Shown piece by piece: positions 7,843-17,227 of a stretch of DNA of 64,000 bases (its first letter is position 1; each line of letters begins with the position of its first letter). The notes under the pieces were generated by a model. That model was not told the origin of the DNA. It saw nothing but the letters and a program-made list of their open reading frames with translations, and did not search any database. The position numbers were made by a program, and so were the translations under genes. The stretch is from CAVQCT01 sp964520865 (GTDB taxonomy: Bacteria; Zixibacteria; MSB-5A5; GN15; FEB-12): positions 1-64,000 of the forward strand of contig CAZFOY010000002.1 of the NCBI GenBank assembly GCA_964520865.1. Direction: 5' to 3'.

Positions 7843-10200
7843 ATGAATACCGTGAAGTTGATACGGGCAAGATTATTTGTTCTCTTATTCATACTAACCC
7901 TCATTCTGTCCGCGGCACCTGTTGTCCTGGCCACGAAAACGCCGGCCCCGGTTTTTAATCCCGAACTAACGGTAGCCAAGACCGCAAAAGCGATCAAGGT
8001 CGATGGAAATATCAGTCCTGCCGAATGGGCCGGAGCTGCCGAGATCTCCAATTTCGTTGAACGTTATCCCGGAGAAAACACTCAGCCCGCGGTCGCTACA
8101 CAAACTTTCGTTACTTACGACCGGGACAACCTGTATGTGGCATTCGTCTGTCACGATGATCCGGCGAGTATTCGGGCTACGATGTGCCAGCGGGACCAAT
8201 TCAACGGCGATGATGATGTCTGTGTACTAATCGATACCTATGGGAAGGCGGCCTGGGCCTACGAGCTTCTCGTGAATCCGTACGGAGTTCAGAAGGACCG
8301 ACTCTGGACGCAAGTTGCAGGAGAAGACAGTGGTTTCGACATGGTCTGGGCATCGGCGGCCAAAGTAACTGATTCAGGATATCAAGTCGAGATTGCGGTC
8401 CCCTTCTCGAGCATGAGGTTCCCCAATCAATCACCACAATCGTGGAAGATGGATTTCTGGAGAAACCGGCCCCGACAAAGCTCGCACCAGTACAGTTGGG
8501 CGGCGTACAACCGTAACGAACAATGCTGGCCGTGCCAGTGGGGAGAGGTCAACGGGATTGGCGACGTCAACCCGGGGAAAGGGATGGAGATTCTGCCCAC
8601 CTATGTTGCCCATCAGGCAGGTTATCTCAACGACGGCGGTGATCCCACTTCCGGTTTCCACGAAGGAGACGTGAGCGGCGAGCTGTCGCTGGGCGCAAAG
8701 TACTCGATCTCCTCGAATGCCACGCTCGAAGGTGCGTACAATCCGGACTTCAGCCAGATCGAAAGCGACGCGGCGCAGGTCGACGTGAACTCGACAATCG
8801 CCCTTTTCTACCCGGAGCGAAGGCCGTTCTTTCAGGAAGGATCCGATATTTTCCGTACGCTGTTCAACTCCTTCTATACCCGAACGGTCAACGATCCGCA
8901 GTACGCCACGAAATTCATTACCAGGACTTCCGACTACAGCATTGGCTTCATGTCCGCCGAAGACAAGAATACACCGTATTTACTTCCGCTCGAAGAACGC
9001 TCAGTGCTGTTCAACAGCGGCAAGAGCTATGTCAACGTCCTTCGGGGGAGTCGAGCGATCGGCGCAGAATCTCGAATGGGATTCATCCTTACGGATCGAA
9101 GGCTCGACGGGGGAGGGTACGGAACAATTGCTTCAGTTGACGGTCGTTTTCGCCTGACCCAGCAATACAGTGTCCTGGGCCAGTTCATATCGAGTTTTAC
9201 CGGCGAACCGGACAAGGCAGGACCGAGCGCGGGGCTCGAAGGCGTCAAAATCGATCGGGGAAAGCGAACGGCAATATTCGACGGCGAGTCGTTTCACGGC
9301 AACGCGCTGATCACGCAATTGCGCCGACAGGCCCGCGAATGGAGCTTCACGATTGATTACGATCAGGTTGAGCCGTCCTATCGCACGCTTACCGGTTATG
9401 ACCCGTGGGTAGATTATCGCAACACGTTTGTCGGTACCCAGTATACCTTCTATCCGACCAAAGGGTTGTTCCAGCGAATCCAACCGTCGATCAATGTCGA
9501 TGGAAGATGGTTGTTCGACGGGACCCGGCGGTGGGAACACCAGTATCTAAACTTGTACACGCAGTTAAGATGGGCGCAGACCGAAGCAAGCATTTCCGTG
9601 TCGAGAGGATCCGAATCCTGGACAAGCGGCTACTCAGGGAATCTGATCGAGTACAACGGACTCGTTTCCGTCGGGTTCAATGCCGATGGTCAGTTCTCCA
9701 ATGCGCTCGGATATCAGTTCAATCTGCAGAGATCCAAGGATGTCGCCCGATTTGCCGAAGCGGAGGGACTTCAAAACTCGGTGGAAGTATCTCTGGGGAT
9801 CAAGCCAGTCGACCGTCTGTTGATCGAACCGGACGTCAATTATGTCCGAAGCACGCACGCCGACAAGGGAAACGAGCTTTATCGCCAGTTCATTTTCCAT
9901 ACGCGGTTGAGTATGCAGCTCAATCGGCAGTTGTCGTTGAGGCTGGTGCTGCAGTACAATGATTCCCGCGCTGCCATTTACACGGGCGAAGATACTCAGG
10001 GACCGACATATTATCACGCTTTGAACAAGTCGTGGGCGGTCGATCCGTTGTTGACGTATCGAATCAGTTCATTCAGCGTGTTGTACGCCGGAGCGACTCA
10101 CCAGTATGACTTCTTTCCGATGAATGATCAGTTCAATTCGCAATGGAGGCTGGGTTCGCGTCAGTTCTTCCTGAAACTACAGTATTTGTTCCAAGCATAG
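7843..10200 (+). CDS. CBM9-like / DUF5916-type surface protein
   Basis: 785 residues. An N-terminal export signal (hydrophobic core at about 12-30 ending in VLA) is followed at about 45-210 by a family 9 carbohydrate-binding-like domain: KVDGNISPAEWAGA, TYDRDNLYVAF and the later IDTYGKAAWAYELLVNPYG are typical. The remaining ~550 residues have the alternating aromatic/polar pattern of beta-strands ending in FFLKLQYLFQA, as in DUF5916 proteins where a large C-terminal barrel follows the sugar-binding domain; FYPERRPFFQEG is a recognisable motif of that group. AGGAG lies 8 bases before the ATG. It stands alone between terminators, next to the mannosidase operon on the other strand, so a role in binding or passing glycans at the outer membrane is reasonable but unproven. 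Confidence 0.82.
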   Translation: MNTVKLIRARLFVLLFILTLILSAAPVVLATKTPAPVFNPELTVAKTAKAIKVDGNISPAEWAGAAEISNFVERYPGENTQPAVATQTFVTYDRDNLYVAFVCHDDPASIRATMCQRDQFNGDDDVCVLIDTYGKAAWAYELLVNPYGVQKDRLWTQVAGEDSGFDMVWASAAKVTDSGYQVEIAVPFSSMRFPNQSPQSWKMDFWRNRPRQSSHQYSWAAYNRNEQCWPCQWGEVNGIGDVNPGKGMEILPTYVAHQAGYLNDGGDPTSGFHEGDVSGELSLGAKYSISSNATLEGAYNPDFSQIESDAAQVDVNSTIALFYPERRPFFQEGSDIFRTLFNSFYTRTVNDPQYATKFITRTSDYSIGFMSAEDKNTPYLLPLEERSVLFNSGKSYVNVLRGSRAIGAESRMGFILTDRRLDGGGYGTIASVDGRFRLTQQYSVLGQFISSFTGEPDKAGPSAGLEGVKIDRGKRTAIFDGESFHGNALITQLRRQAREWSFTIDYDQVEPSYRTLTGYDPWVDYRNTFVGTQYTFYPTKGLFQRIQPSINVDGRWLFDGTRRWEHQYLNLYTQLRWAQTEASISVSRGSESWTSGYSGNLIEYNGLVSVGFNADGQFSNALGYQFNLQRSKDVARFAEAEGLQNSVEVSLGIKPVDRLLIEPDVNYVRSTHADKGNELYRQFIFHTRLSMQLNRQLSLRLVLQYNDSRAAIYTGEDTQGPTYYHALNKSWAVDPLLTYRISSFSVLYAGATHQYDFFPMNDQFNSQWRLGSRQFFLKLQYLFQA

Positions 10201-10276
10201 CGACGGTCTTCTGTCGGCGAGGCAGAGGCAAGACCATCGTCGCGATTAGAGCGGGAGGCGAGTGGCTCTCCCGCTC
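10201..10276. terminator. Two strong hairpins between convergent genes
   Basis: The gap between the DUF5916-type gene and the oppositely oriented mannosidase gene holds two stems. The first pairs GGTCTT with AAGACC, extended by CGAC/GTCG across a small bulge (10201-10242). The second is a perfect 9-bp stem, GAGCGGGAG at 10249-10257 and CTCCCGCTC at 10268-10276. Neither has a clear T-run, so they may be bidirectional or factor-assisted terminators. Confidence 0.5.
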
Positions 10277-10302
10277 GTCCATTTCAGGTAAATCGACTTC
10301 TG

Positions 10303-13300
10303 TTACTTATTCTTTGCTGTCACGGGCAGGTGAAACAGCATCTGAGGACTTATCTCCCGTTTCTCGAGATTCTTTCCCGAGACAAACACCGCCAGAGCTT
10401 CGTCCCCTTTCTTCTGGAACATCCTGATAGTAATCGGGTGATAACCGGCTTTCAAGGCGATGGATCCGGGCACTTCCCCTTCGCCATGGAGTCCGTCGTT
10501 GTCAACTATGAGTGAGTCGGCGACCCACAACCGGCTGCCGTCATCCGAGGACAGGTCAAAGTCATACAATCCATCGGAAGACACCTTGATATAGCCGGTG
10601 AATAGCAGGCCGAAGTCTTCGGGTCGGGCAAAATCCGGAATAACGATTGAATCCATGACTGTCTGTTTGACCGGGGCAAGCGAATCAAAGTCCGGCAAGT
10701 TGTCCCAGGATCCTTCATAGTAAGTGCACGCAAGCCCGTTTACAGGATTAGCCGGCGGCTGGACCGCTTCTATCAGCGTAGCCTTCGTAAACTTCGAGGA
10801 TATCGAATAAGGGCTGACGCCGTTATCCTTGAAAGCACTCGCTTTTAAGGTAGTTGTCTTGGTCAGCTTGATCGGTTCCTTGTAAACGGCCGAAGTTATA
10901 GTCGGCTCGGAACCGTCGAGCGTGTACCTGATCGTGGCGCCGGGAGTCGGCGACGTGAGACTAACATCGAGATTATCGAGAAAATCGTGGCGTTTCGCGA
11001 CAAGGTTCACGATCGCGTTGTCGATTTCATCGTACAACGGATGGGCCGGGACTATTTTATCGTAGGGCGTATTCACCGCCGTCGCGGCCATGATTCTAAT
11101 CCGCTTGTCGTTCGGCAACGTAACGTGCTTCGCTCCTTCGGGGAGATCAAGCTCTACGAGGAACAGGTAGGTATATTCGTAAGCGTCGTTCTCGCCCTTC
11201 GGCGTATGCCGATGCGTTCCGACCCACGCAACCGGTTCTCGGTTGATGTAGGCCGGGGCAATCTGACCCCTTTCTTCGACAAAATTACCCCCGACAAGCC
11301 GATTGTTCCACTGGCCGAGCTTCTCATGATAATCCTGCACCCAGACGTTCGTCTCCTTGCCGTCGACGGAGAATTTGCCTTCAGCAGGTCCGTCGACTGC
11401 GGCAGCGAGGATGTAGCAGCGATTGAATGTACCGGCCGGGATATTCAAGTCCTGTCCTTCGCATACCACAACATTGTTCTCACCGTCTTTCTTTGGTCCG
11501 AACTTGAACGCGACATTCTTGTAAACGAGCAACTCCGGCAGCAGGTCTCCGGCTATCGTGTAGGCGTGACCATCGAAATCACCATCGGTCCGATTCTCGT
11601 TGGTGCTGATGCCGTCGTGGTTGAACGGCATTTCGAGAACGGCACTTAGCGGTGTCTCGACCGGCCGCTCCTTGGCAGGCGAGAGTGTAACGGCAATTGT
11701 CCTCGGCTGGTACTTCTTGAAAGACAAATCCAGCGACCCGTTGTCCACGGTCAATGGACCGATTTCCTCTTCGGACCCGTTAAGCTCCCTGGCCGACGCA
11801 ATCGGACGGTCAAAACTCATCTTTAGGCCATCGACCGGAGATCCGGTCAATTCGCGCATCCTGACTACGATCTGACTTGTATCTTCAGCTTTCTTCACCG
11901 CTGTTATCATGACCGGGGCCGGTTGATTCGGGGCATCGGACTTGACCAGAGACAACATTGATAAAGTCTTTCCCATTGTTCCCTTGTGTTCAGGGACCTG
12001 AAAAGCATAGAGCGGCTGATTAAGCCTCGCACCTTCCCACGCGATGTCGCCCTTCCGCCAGTCACCTGCATGTCCGACGATCGCAAAGGTGAACCGATGA
12101 TGCCCTTCGTCCATGGATCTCTGATCGCCGACCCACGACCAGTTTTCATACACACCCGGAGTGTGAATCAGGGTCAGCCGAAGTGTTCCTGAATCCGGAT
12201 GGTCCCATCCGTACTTGCAGTCGTTGAGAACAGCGACTCCATAAGATCCATCGGGCGAAGTCATATCGGCCCACTGATGGGCCGGGACCTCGTACAGCTT
12301 CGGCTGATCGATACCGCGCTGGATCGTGCCGAGCCCAAGATCGTAGGTGACCTTTTCGTTCGCGCATGTCAGCGGGAAAGCTGCCTTGAGAAGCGTTTCG
12401 CGTTCGTACCAATCGACCGTATTGTTCACTTCGACCCGACTTCCGCTCGCGCCGGCGCCGAGGCTGACGACCTGGTGGAAATCACTGTTAGGGGTATGCC
12501 GGGTGATTTCAAGACTCACCCGTACCGGTCCGTTTTCAATTACTCTTATTTCAGCCGGTTTGTCTGAGACCGTTTTGGGAGTGTCGATAATGTCTTCATA
12601 CTGAATTTCCCAGGCAGGCCACTGTTTCGGTTTGTCGTGAAGCATCTGCAGCGAAGCAGGGGCAGACAGCAGTTCCCGATTCAGAGCTTTGTCGAACACG
12701 GAAGTAATATCGCCGTACTGATTCAACTTGACGGTGTACTGTTGGTTGTCCAGTTGGCTTGAGGTCGCGGACAGCCCTGTCTGAATTGCGCAAGGCTTGT
12801 CTGACGGCCGAACGTCGTAGACCGCATAACCGACCGAGGGGGCGTGGGCAAGGAAGATCACGTGCGCCTTGCCGCTATTGATGCTAAGAACCTGAGATGG
12901 GACCTCTTTGTTGTCCGGGCCGTAAACTCTGAATGAGGCAGGGGTCTTTCCCTCGAAATTGATATCGACGTCAGCGATATCCTGCCGGTCAATGGCAAGC
13001 GGATTGTAGATAAGCACCGGAGTTCCTTTGGCTCGGGTATCGAGAACCGGTGAGGTTGCCTCCACCGCGTTTTGAAGGACACCGGCGAATCTATTAAGGC
13101 AGAGGATCTCATCGTTCCATGAGAATTCATAAGCTTCAGGAATGCTGGTCCCGGTGACATCGTCGTGAAATTGGTGCCAGATGAACCGAATCCAGGTATC
13201 GCGAAGGAATTCCCGTGGGTAGCGATACCCGCCCATCGATTCGGCGATAACGGAAGCACGTTCGGCGGCATCGCCGAGCTGTTCGTTCTTCCGGTTCCAT

Positions 13301-14259
13301 CGCTTCATGGCAGCCTCGGAGCTGTAACACCCGACGCCGTGATGGGTCATCAGGAGTTCCCCGTTGTATACCGGAAGATGAATGTTTTTCTGGGCCGTTA
13401 CCGAGTCATAGAGCTGATCTGAAGTGATGTTCTCGACTTTGAGCGGTCCATCGCTCTTCTCCGATTTGGTCAGCCAGTCGACCGACAGAGAGTCGGGCGC
13501 CCCGCCTGTATCTCCGGTCCCGAAATACATAACGCCGGCGTACAGACCCGAGGAATCCCCCTGATTGTTCACTTTCCTCAGCCAGGTGGTGTCACGGCTC
13601 ATGTCGTGCTTGAGTTGTGTTCCGTAAGAACCCGGATTCACTGCCGACACCAGCCGGGAACCGTCGACACCCTCCCAGAGGCCGATGTCGAACGGTACGC
13701 CGACAGCCGATCCCCAGGTAAGCTTCTGTGTGGAGAAGCTCTTGAGACCGCAGTGTGCCGCAATTGAGGGGAGAGCATAGCCGAATCCAAAGCAGTCGGG
13801 GAGAAAGACGTCGTTGCTGGTTTTGCCGAATTCACGTTTGAAATAGCCGTTGCCGTACAGCGTCTGGCGTACCAGCGACTCGAAGGATGGAATGTTTACA
13901 TCCATCGCATCAACCCAGCTTCCTGTGACATGCCAGCGTCCTTCGGCGATGTATTTCTTCAGTTGTGCGAACTCCTCGGGATAATATTCCTGAAGAAGCA
14001 TATAATGGAAAGCGCCTTCCCAGCCAAAGGTGTAGCTGGGATATTCCCGCATGAGTTTGAAATTGTCGTGGAAGGTTGCGGGGACGAATTCGTTGATCGT
14101 ATTTTGTATCGTCCAGCGCCACTGCGTGTCGAGGTGCGAGGTGCCGACCGCCCACAGGCGTTTGGCCGGCATGCCGGAGGTATCCGGTGATGGTTGAGTC
14201 TTTCCTGTCATGAAGAATCCTACCGTAAAGATGCAGACTGCTATAATACTGTTTCGCAT
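10303..14259 (-). CDS. Secreted GH38 alpha-mannosidase with CHB_HEX_C and PA14-like C-terminal domains
   Basis: About 1318 residues from the ATG at 14259, which follows AGGAGG by five bases; a GTG six bases earlier is less likely. A signal peptide covers about 1-22. The GH38 catalytic domain begins at about 35: GTSHLDTQW carries the zinc-binding His and Asp, PDCFGFG carries the nucleophile Asp, and THHGVGCYSSEA gives a further metal-binding His. Middle and C-terminal GH38 beta-domains follow to about 1070. Then come a chitobiase/hexosaminidase C-terminal-like module (TPGATIRYTLDGSEPT) and a PA14-like module (YYEGSW, SSDGLYDFDLSSDDGSRLWV). The enzyme would remove alpha-mannose outside the cytoplasm. 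It is the last gene of a sugar ABC importer operon, 61 bp behind the permease, so released sugar is probably taken up by that importer. Confidence 0.92.
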   Translation of the reverse strand: MRNSIIAVCIFTVGFFMTGKTQPSPDTSGMPAKRLWAVGTSHLDTQWRWTIQNTINEFVPATFHDNFKLMREYPSYTFGWEGAFHYMLLQEYYPEEFAQLKKYIAEGRWHVTGSWVDAMDVNIPSFESLVRQTLYGNGYFKREFGKTSNDVFLPDCFGFGYALPSIAAHCGLKSFSTQKLTWGSAVGVPFDIGLWEGVDGSRLVSAVNPGSYGTQLKHDMSRDTTWLRKVNNQGDSSGLYAGVMYFGTGDTGGAPDSLSVDWLTKSEKSDGPLKVENITSDQLYDSVTAQKNIHLPVYNGELLMTHHGVGCYSSEAAMKRWNRKNEQLGDAAERASVIAESMGGYRYPREFLRDTWIRFIWHQFHDDVTGTSIPEAYEFSWNDEILCLNRFAGVLQNAVEATSPVLDTRAKGTPVLIYNPLAIDRQDIADVDINFEGKTPASFRVYGPDNKEVPSQVLSINSGKAHVIFLAHAPSVGYAVYDVRPSDKPCAIQTGLSATSSQLDNQQYTVKLNQYGDITSVFDKALNRELLSAPASLQMLHDKPKQWPAWEIQYEDIIDTPKTVSDKPAEIRVIENGPVRVSLEITRHTPNSDFHQVVSLGAGASGSRVEVNNTVDWYERETLLKAAFPLTCANEKVTYDLGLGTIQRGIDQPKLYEVPAHQWADMTSPDGSYGVAVLNDCKYGWDHPDSGTLRLTLIHTPGVYENWSWVGDQRSMDEGHHRFTFAIVGHAGDWRKGDIAWEGARLNQPLYAFQVPEHKGTMGKTLSMLSLVKSDAPNQPAPVMITAVKKAEDTSQIVVRMRELTGSPVDGLKMSFDRPIASARELNGSEEEIGPLTVDNGSLDLSFKKYQPRTIAVTLSPAKERPVETPLSAVLEMPFNHDGISTNENRTDGDFDGHAYTIAGDLLPELLVYKNVAFKFGPKKDGENNVVVCEGQDLNIPAGTFNRCYILAAAVDGPAEGKFSVDGKETNVWVQDYHEKLGQWNNRLVGGNFVEERGQIAPAYINREPVAWVGTHRHTPKGENDAYEYTYLFLVELDLPEGAKHVTLPNDKRIRIMAATAVNTPYDKIVPAHPLYDEIDNAIVNLVAKRHDFLDNLDVSLTSPTPGATIRYTLDGSEPTITSAVYKEPIKLTKTTTLKASAFKDNGVSPYSISSKFTKATLIEAVQPPANPVNGLACTYYEGSWDNLPDFDSLAPVKQTVMDSIVIPDFARPEDFGLLFTGYIKVSSDGLYDFDLSSDDGSRLWVADSLIVDNDGLHGEGEVPGSIALKAGYHPITIRMFQKKGDEALAVFVSGKNLEKREISPQMLFHLPVTAKNK

Positions 14260-14320
14260 ACACACCTCCTGTGTAATCAGCGCTTTTCGAGAAGCGGTCG
14301 GTGATGTTGAACGAGGATCG

Positions 14321-15700
14321 CTATCCGGAGAATCTGAATCCTCGTTGTTTCAATCTATCGAGCAAGACCGCGGCGAGGATCACTCCGCCGAGGACGACTT
14401 TTTGGGTGTAACTTTCCACATTCGTGAGATTCATGCCGTTCTGGATGACGGCGATAATGAACGCTCCGATCAATGTTCCGGAGATTCGTCCTTCGCCACC
14501 CATCAGGCTGGTGCCCCCTACAACCACGGCTGCAATAACATATAACTCATACGTCAGGCCGTAGGTCGGAGCGCCACTTTTTAACTGCGAGGCCATGATG
14601 ACTCCGCCGAGGCCGGCCAGGAGTCCGCAGATGACATAAGCCCAGAACAGAATTAACTTCACGCGAATCCCGGACAGACGGGCAGCTTCAGGATTGCCGC
14701 CTACGGCGTAAATGTATCGTCCAATCGTGGTTCGAGTCATTACGATGTGGGCGAGAACGTACAAGACGATCATCAGGATGACGGCGTAAGGGATATTGAA
14801 CAGCGGATCGGCGCCGCGACCGAGCAAAATAAATCCGTCGGGGAGCTGATATATCGGCTTTCCCTGCGATATGATATAGGCAAACCCGGCCGCCACCTGC
14901 ATCATCGACAGCGTGGCGATAAACGGAGGAATGCCGAATCCGGTGATCATCACGCCGCTGAACGCGCCGGTCGCCGCGCATACGAGGATGCCGCCGAGTC
15001 CGGCGATGAGGACAGCCGTGGTCGAGGCCGAAGCTCCGCCCATATGACCTACGATCCACGCAGTCACAACTGCCGAAAGTGCGATCAGACTGCCGACCGA
15101 CAAGTCGATTCCGGCGGTGATAATGACAATGGTCATACCGATCGCGATAATTGCTATGACCGTTATTTGATTGGCTACATTGCGCAGATTGTCGGCAAGC
15201 AGAAAGGTCGGCCAGCGGTAAGTCGGGGGCGTCACGATCTCACTCGATTGATAGTCCTTCAACTGTGACACGATCGCGCCGATCACGGCCGAAAATGATT
15301 GAGTGGTGGCGATGATCTGAGGAACTTCCTTCCGCAACGCGACCTGACTGAGGGAATCGCGAAGAACACTCGGCTCGCTGGAGAAGATAATGCGCGATGG
15401 AATCGAGGATTCCTTGAGCTTTCTCTCTAAAGTGTTCGCGAAGAGGGAGTCTTCGCCGTTTACTCGCGCGACTATAAGCACGCCGCTGTTCAGAGATTGG
15501 TTCTGCTTCAGAGAGGTCATTAGCTTTTCTGCGGCGCTTGACCCTGTTGGCGACTGCTCTCTCAATGTGAGCACGGAAAAGAGGAGACACAGGATAAGCA
15601 GAACTCCCAGCATGCCATAGTCACCGAGAATCTTCGACCATCGGCCCCGACTCGCTTTAGGGCGTTCCGTCCGTACCGATTTCTTCGTCTCTTCAGTCAC
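14321..15700 (-). CDS. Sugar ABC transporter permease, RbsC-like, with a large periplasmic insertion
   Basis: 459 residues, well above the ~320-340 usual for RbsC-type permeases. Helix 1 is at about 28-46; the canonical permease core restarts near 165 (NVANQITVIAIIAIGMTIVIITAGIDLSVGS split over the conserved ITxGIDLSVG motif) and continues with about eight helices, including the ALxxRTTxGRxxYAxGGNxxAARLSGI region before the last third. The ~115 residues between helix 1 and the core (about 47-165) are soluble, with alternating hydrophobic strands (GVLIVARV, PSRIIFSS, QIIATTQS), and look like an inserted periplasmic alpha/beta domain. The start overlaps the ATPase stop by four bases. It imports a monosaccharide, plausibly released by the mannosidase downstream. 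Confidence 0.92.
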   Translation of the reverse strand: MTEETKKSVRTERPKASRGRWSKILGDYGMLGVLLILCLLFSVLTLREQSPTGSSAAEKLMTSLKQNQSLNSGVLIVARVNGEDSLFANTLERKLKESSIPSRIIFSSEPSVLRDSLSQVALRKEVPQIIATTQSFSAVIGAIVSQLKDYQSSEIVTPPTYRWPTFLLADNLRNVANQITVIAIIAIGMTIVIITAGIDLSVGSLIALSAVVTAWIVGHMGGASASTTAVLIAGLGGILVCAATGAFSGVMITGFGIPPFIATLSMMQVAAGFAYIISQGKPIYQLPDGFILLGRGADPLFNIPYAVILMIVLYVLAHIVMTRTTIGRYIYAVGGNPEAARLSGIRVKLILFWAYVICGLLAGLGGVIMASQLKSGAPTYGLTYELYVIAAVVVGGTSLMGGEGRISGTLIGAFIIAVIQNGMNLTNVESYTQKVVLGGVILAAVLLDRLKQRGFRFSG

Positions 15701-17217
15701 GATACCGCCAAAGCCATGACATCTTCGTGCCTGGCTGTTTTAGGGTTGGTGATCTCGCCTGAAATTTCACCTTCGCGCATCACCAGTATCCGGTCGCTGA
15801 TCCCGAGAACCTCCGGAAGCTCCGAAGAAATGACGATGATCACTTTCCCCTGTGCCGCGAGTTCGTTGATAAGCAGATAGGTTTCATACTTGGCGCCGAC
15901 ATCGATCCCACGCGTCGGTTCATCGAATATGATAACTTTCGAATCGGTCTCAAGCCAGCGGGCGACGAGGAGCTTCTGCTGGTTACCACCCGACAGATGC
16001 TCGGCCGGCTGCTCCGGTCCGGTGACTCGGATGTTAAGGGCGGACACTCGTCCCGCGAAGCGAGAGCGTTCTTGCTTCTTATTGATCCATCCGAATCGGG
16101 ACCAGCTGCGGAGATTGGGGAGAGCGAAATTCTCCTCGACCGATGCCCCCAATATCAGCCCCTGTCGTTTCCGATCCTCCGTCAGCAGACATATTCCGGA
16201 TCGGATAGCATCACGGGGAGAGGAGATATGAAGACGGCGACCATCGAGCTCGACTTCTCCGCTGATCGCCGGATCGGCGCCGAATATAAGGCGGGCGAGC
16301 TCGGTGCGTCCGGCCCCCATGAGACCGGCCAGTCCGAGTACTTCGCCTCGTTTCACCGCGAACGAAATCGGCCCGAGGCCTGGACCCGCGAGATTTCGGA
16401 CTACAAAACAAATATCTTTCGGAGCAGGTCTGTGTCTGGGAAATTCGTCTTCAAGCGACCGTCCGACCATCTGTTCGATCAGCTGTCGTCGCGTGTAATT
16501 CTGAGAGGTGCGGGTGTCGATTGTCAATCCGTCGCGCATGACTGTGATGCGGTCGGCAATCTCAAAAATCTCGTCGAGGCGGTGGCTGATGAAGATGACT
16601 CCGATTCCTCGACCGGTGATCTCCTTCAGAATATCGAATAGAGCTTCGACTTCGCGGGGAGCCAGCGCCGCCGTCGGTTCATCCATCACCAGAACACGAC
16701 ACTCCGAGAGCAGGGCTCGCGCGATCTCGACCAGCTGTTGTTGCGCAACCGTCAATTCAGAAACGAGGGTATCTGAGTCAAGGCTGAGGCCCAGGCGCTC
16801 GAGGACCGGCTCGCATTGAGTACGCTCGAAATTGTTGTCGATTATCCCGTGATGAGTCCGTTCACGTCCAAGAAAGAGGTTGGCGCGAACAGTCATGGCA
16901 GGCACTAGTGTAAACTCCTGGTGGATCGCCGCGATCCCGGCATGTCGCGCCTCAACAGGTGAATGGAATTCAATCGGCTGACCATCGATCTCAATCGTCC
17001 CGCTGTCCGGCCGGTGCACTCCGGTGAGTATTTTGATCAGCGTGCTCTTACCTGCACCGTTCTCGCCGACAAGTGCGTGGATCTCCCCGGGCCGTAGATC
17101 GAAATTCCCATTCCCGACCGCCTGCACGCCCGGAAACGACTTCCTGAGTGCGGTCATACGCACGAGCGGACGGCCGGTGACTTCCGATCGGCCCTTGTCT
17201 GAACGGGGTTCGGTCAT
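15697..17217 (-). CDS. Sugar ABC transporter ATP-binding protein, RbsA/MglA-like
   Basis: 506 residues with two ABC domains in tandem, as in RbsA, XylG and MglA. The first has Walker A GENGAGKST, signature LTVAQQQLVEIARAL and Walker B VLVMDEPTAAL. The second has a shortened Walker A region (GLAGLMGAGRTEL), signature LSGGNQQKLLVARWL and IIFDEPTRGIDVGAK. These are hallmarks of the carbohydrate uptake CUT2 family. The gene starts 10 bp after the binding-protein stop and overlaps the permease start, so it is inside one operon. It energises inner-membrane sugar import. Confidence 0.96.
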   Translation of the reverse strand: MTEPRSDKGRSEVTGRPLVRMTALRKSFPGVQAVGNGNFDLRPGEIHALVGENGAGKSTLIKILTGVHRPDSGTIEIDGQPIEFHSPVEARHAGIAAIHQEFTLVPAMTVRANLFLGRERTHHGIIDNNFERTQCEPVLERLGLSLDSDTLVSELTVAQQQLVEIARALLSECRVLVMDEPTAALAPREVEALFDILKEITGRGIGVIFISHRLDEIFEIADRITVMRDGLTIDTRTSQNYTRRQLIEQMVGRSLEDEFPRHRPAPKDICFVVRNLAGPGLGPISFAVKRGEVLGLAGLMGAGRTELARLIFGADPAISGEVELDGRRLHISSPRDAIRSGICLLTEDRKRQGLILGASVEENFALPNLRSWSRFGWINKKQERSRFAGRVSALNIRVTGPEQPAEHLSGGNQQKLLVARWLETDSKVIIFDEPTRGIDVGAKYETYLLINELAAQGKVIIVISSELPEVLGISDRILVMREGEISGEITNPKTARHEDVMALAVS

Positions 17218-17227
17218 TCTCTAAGAA

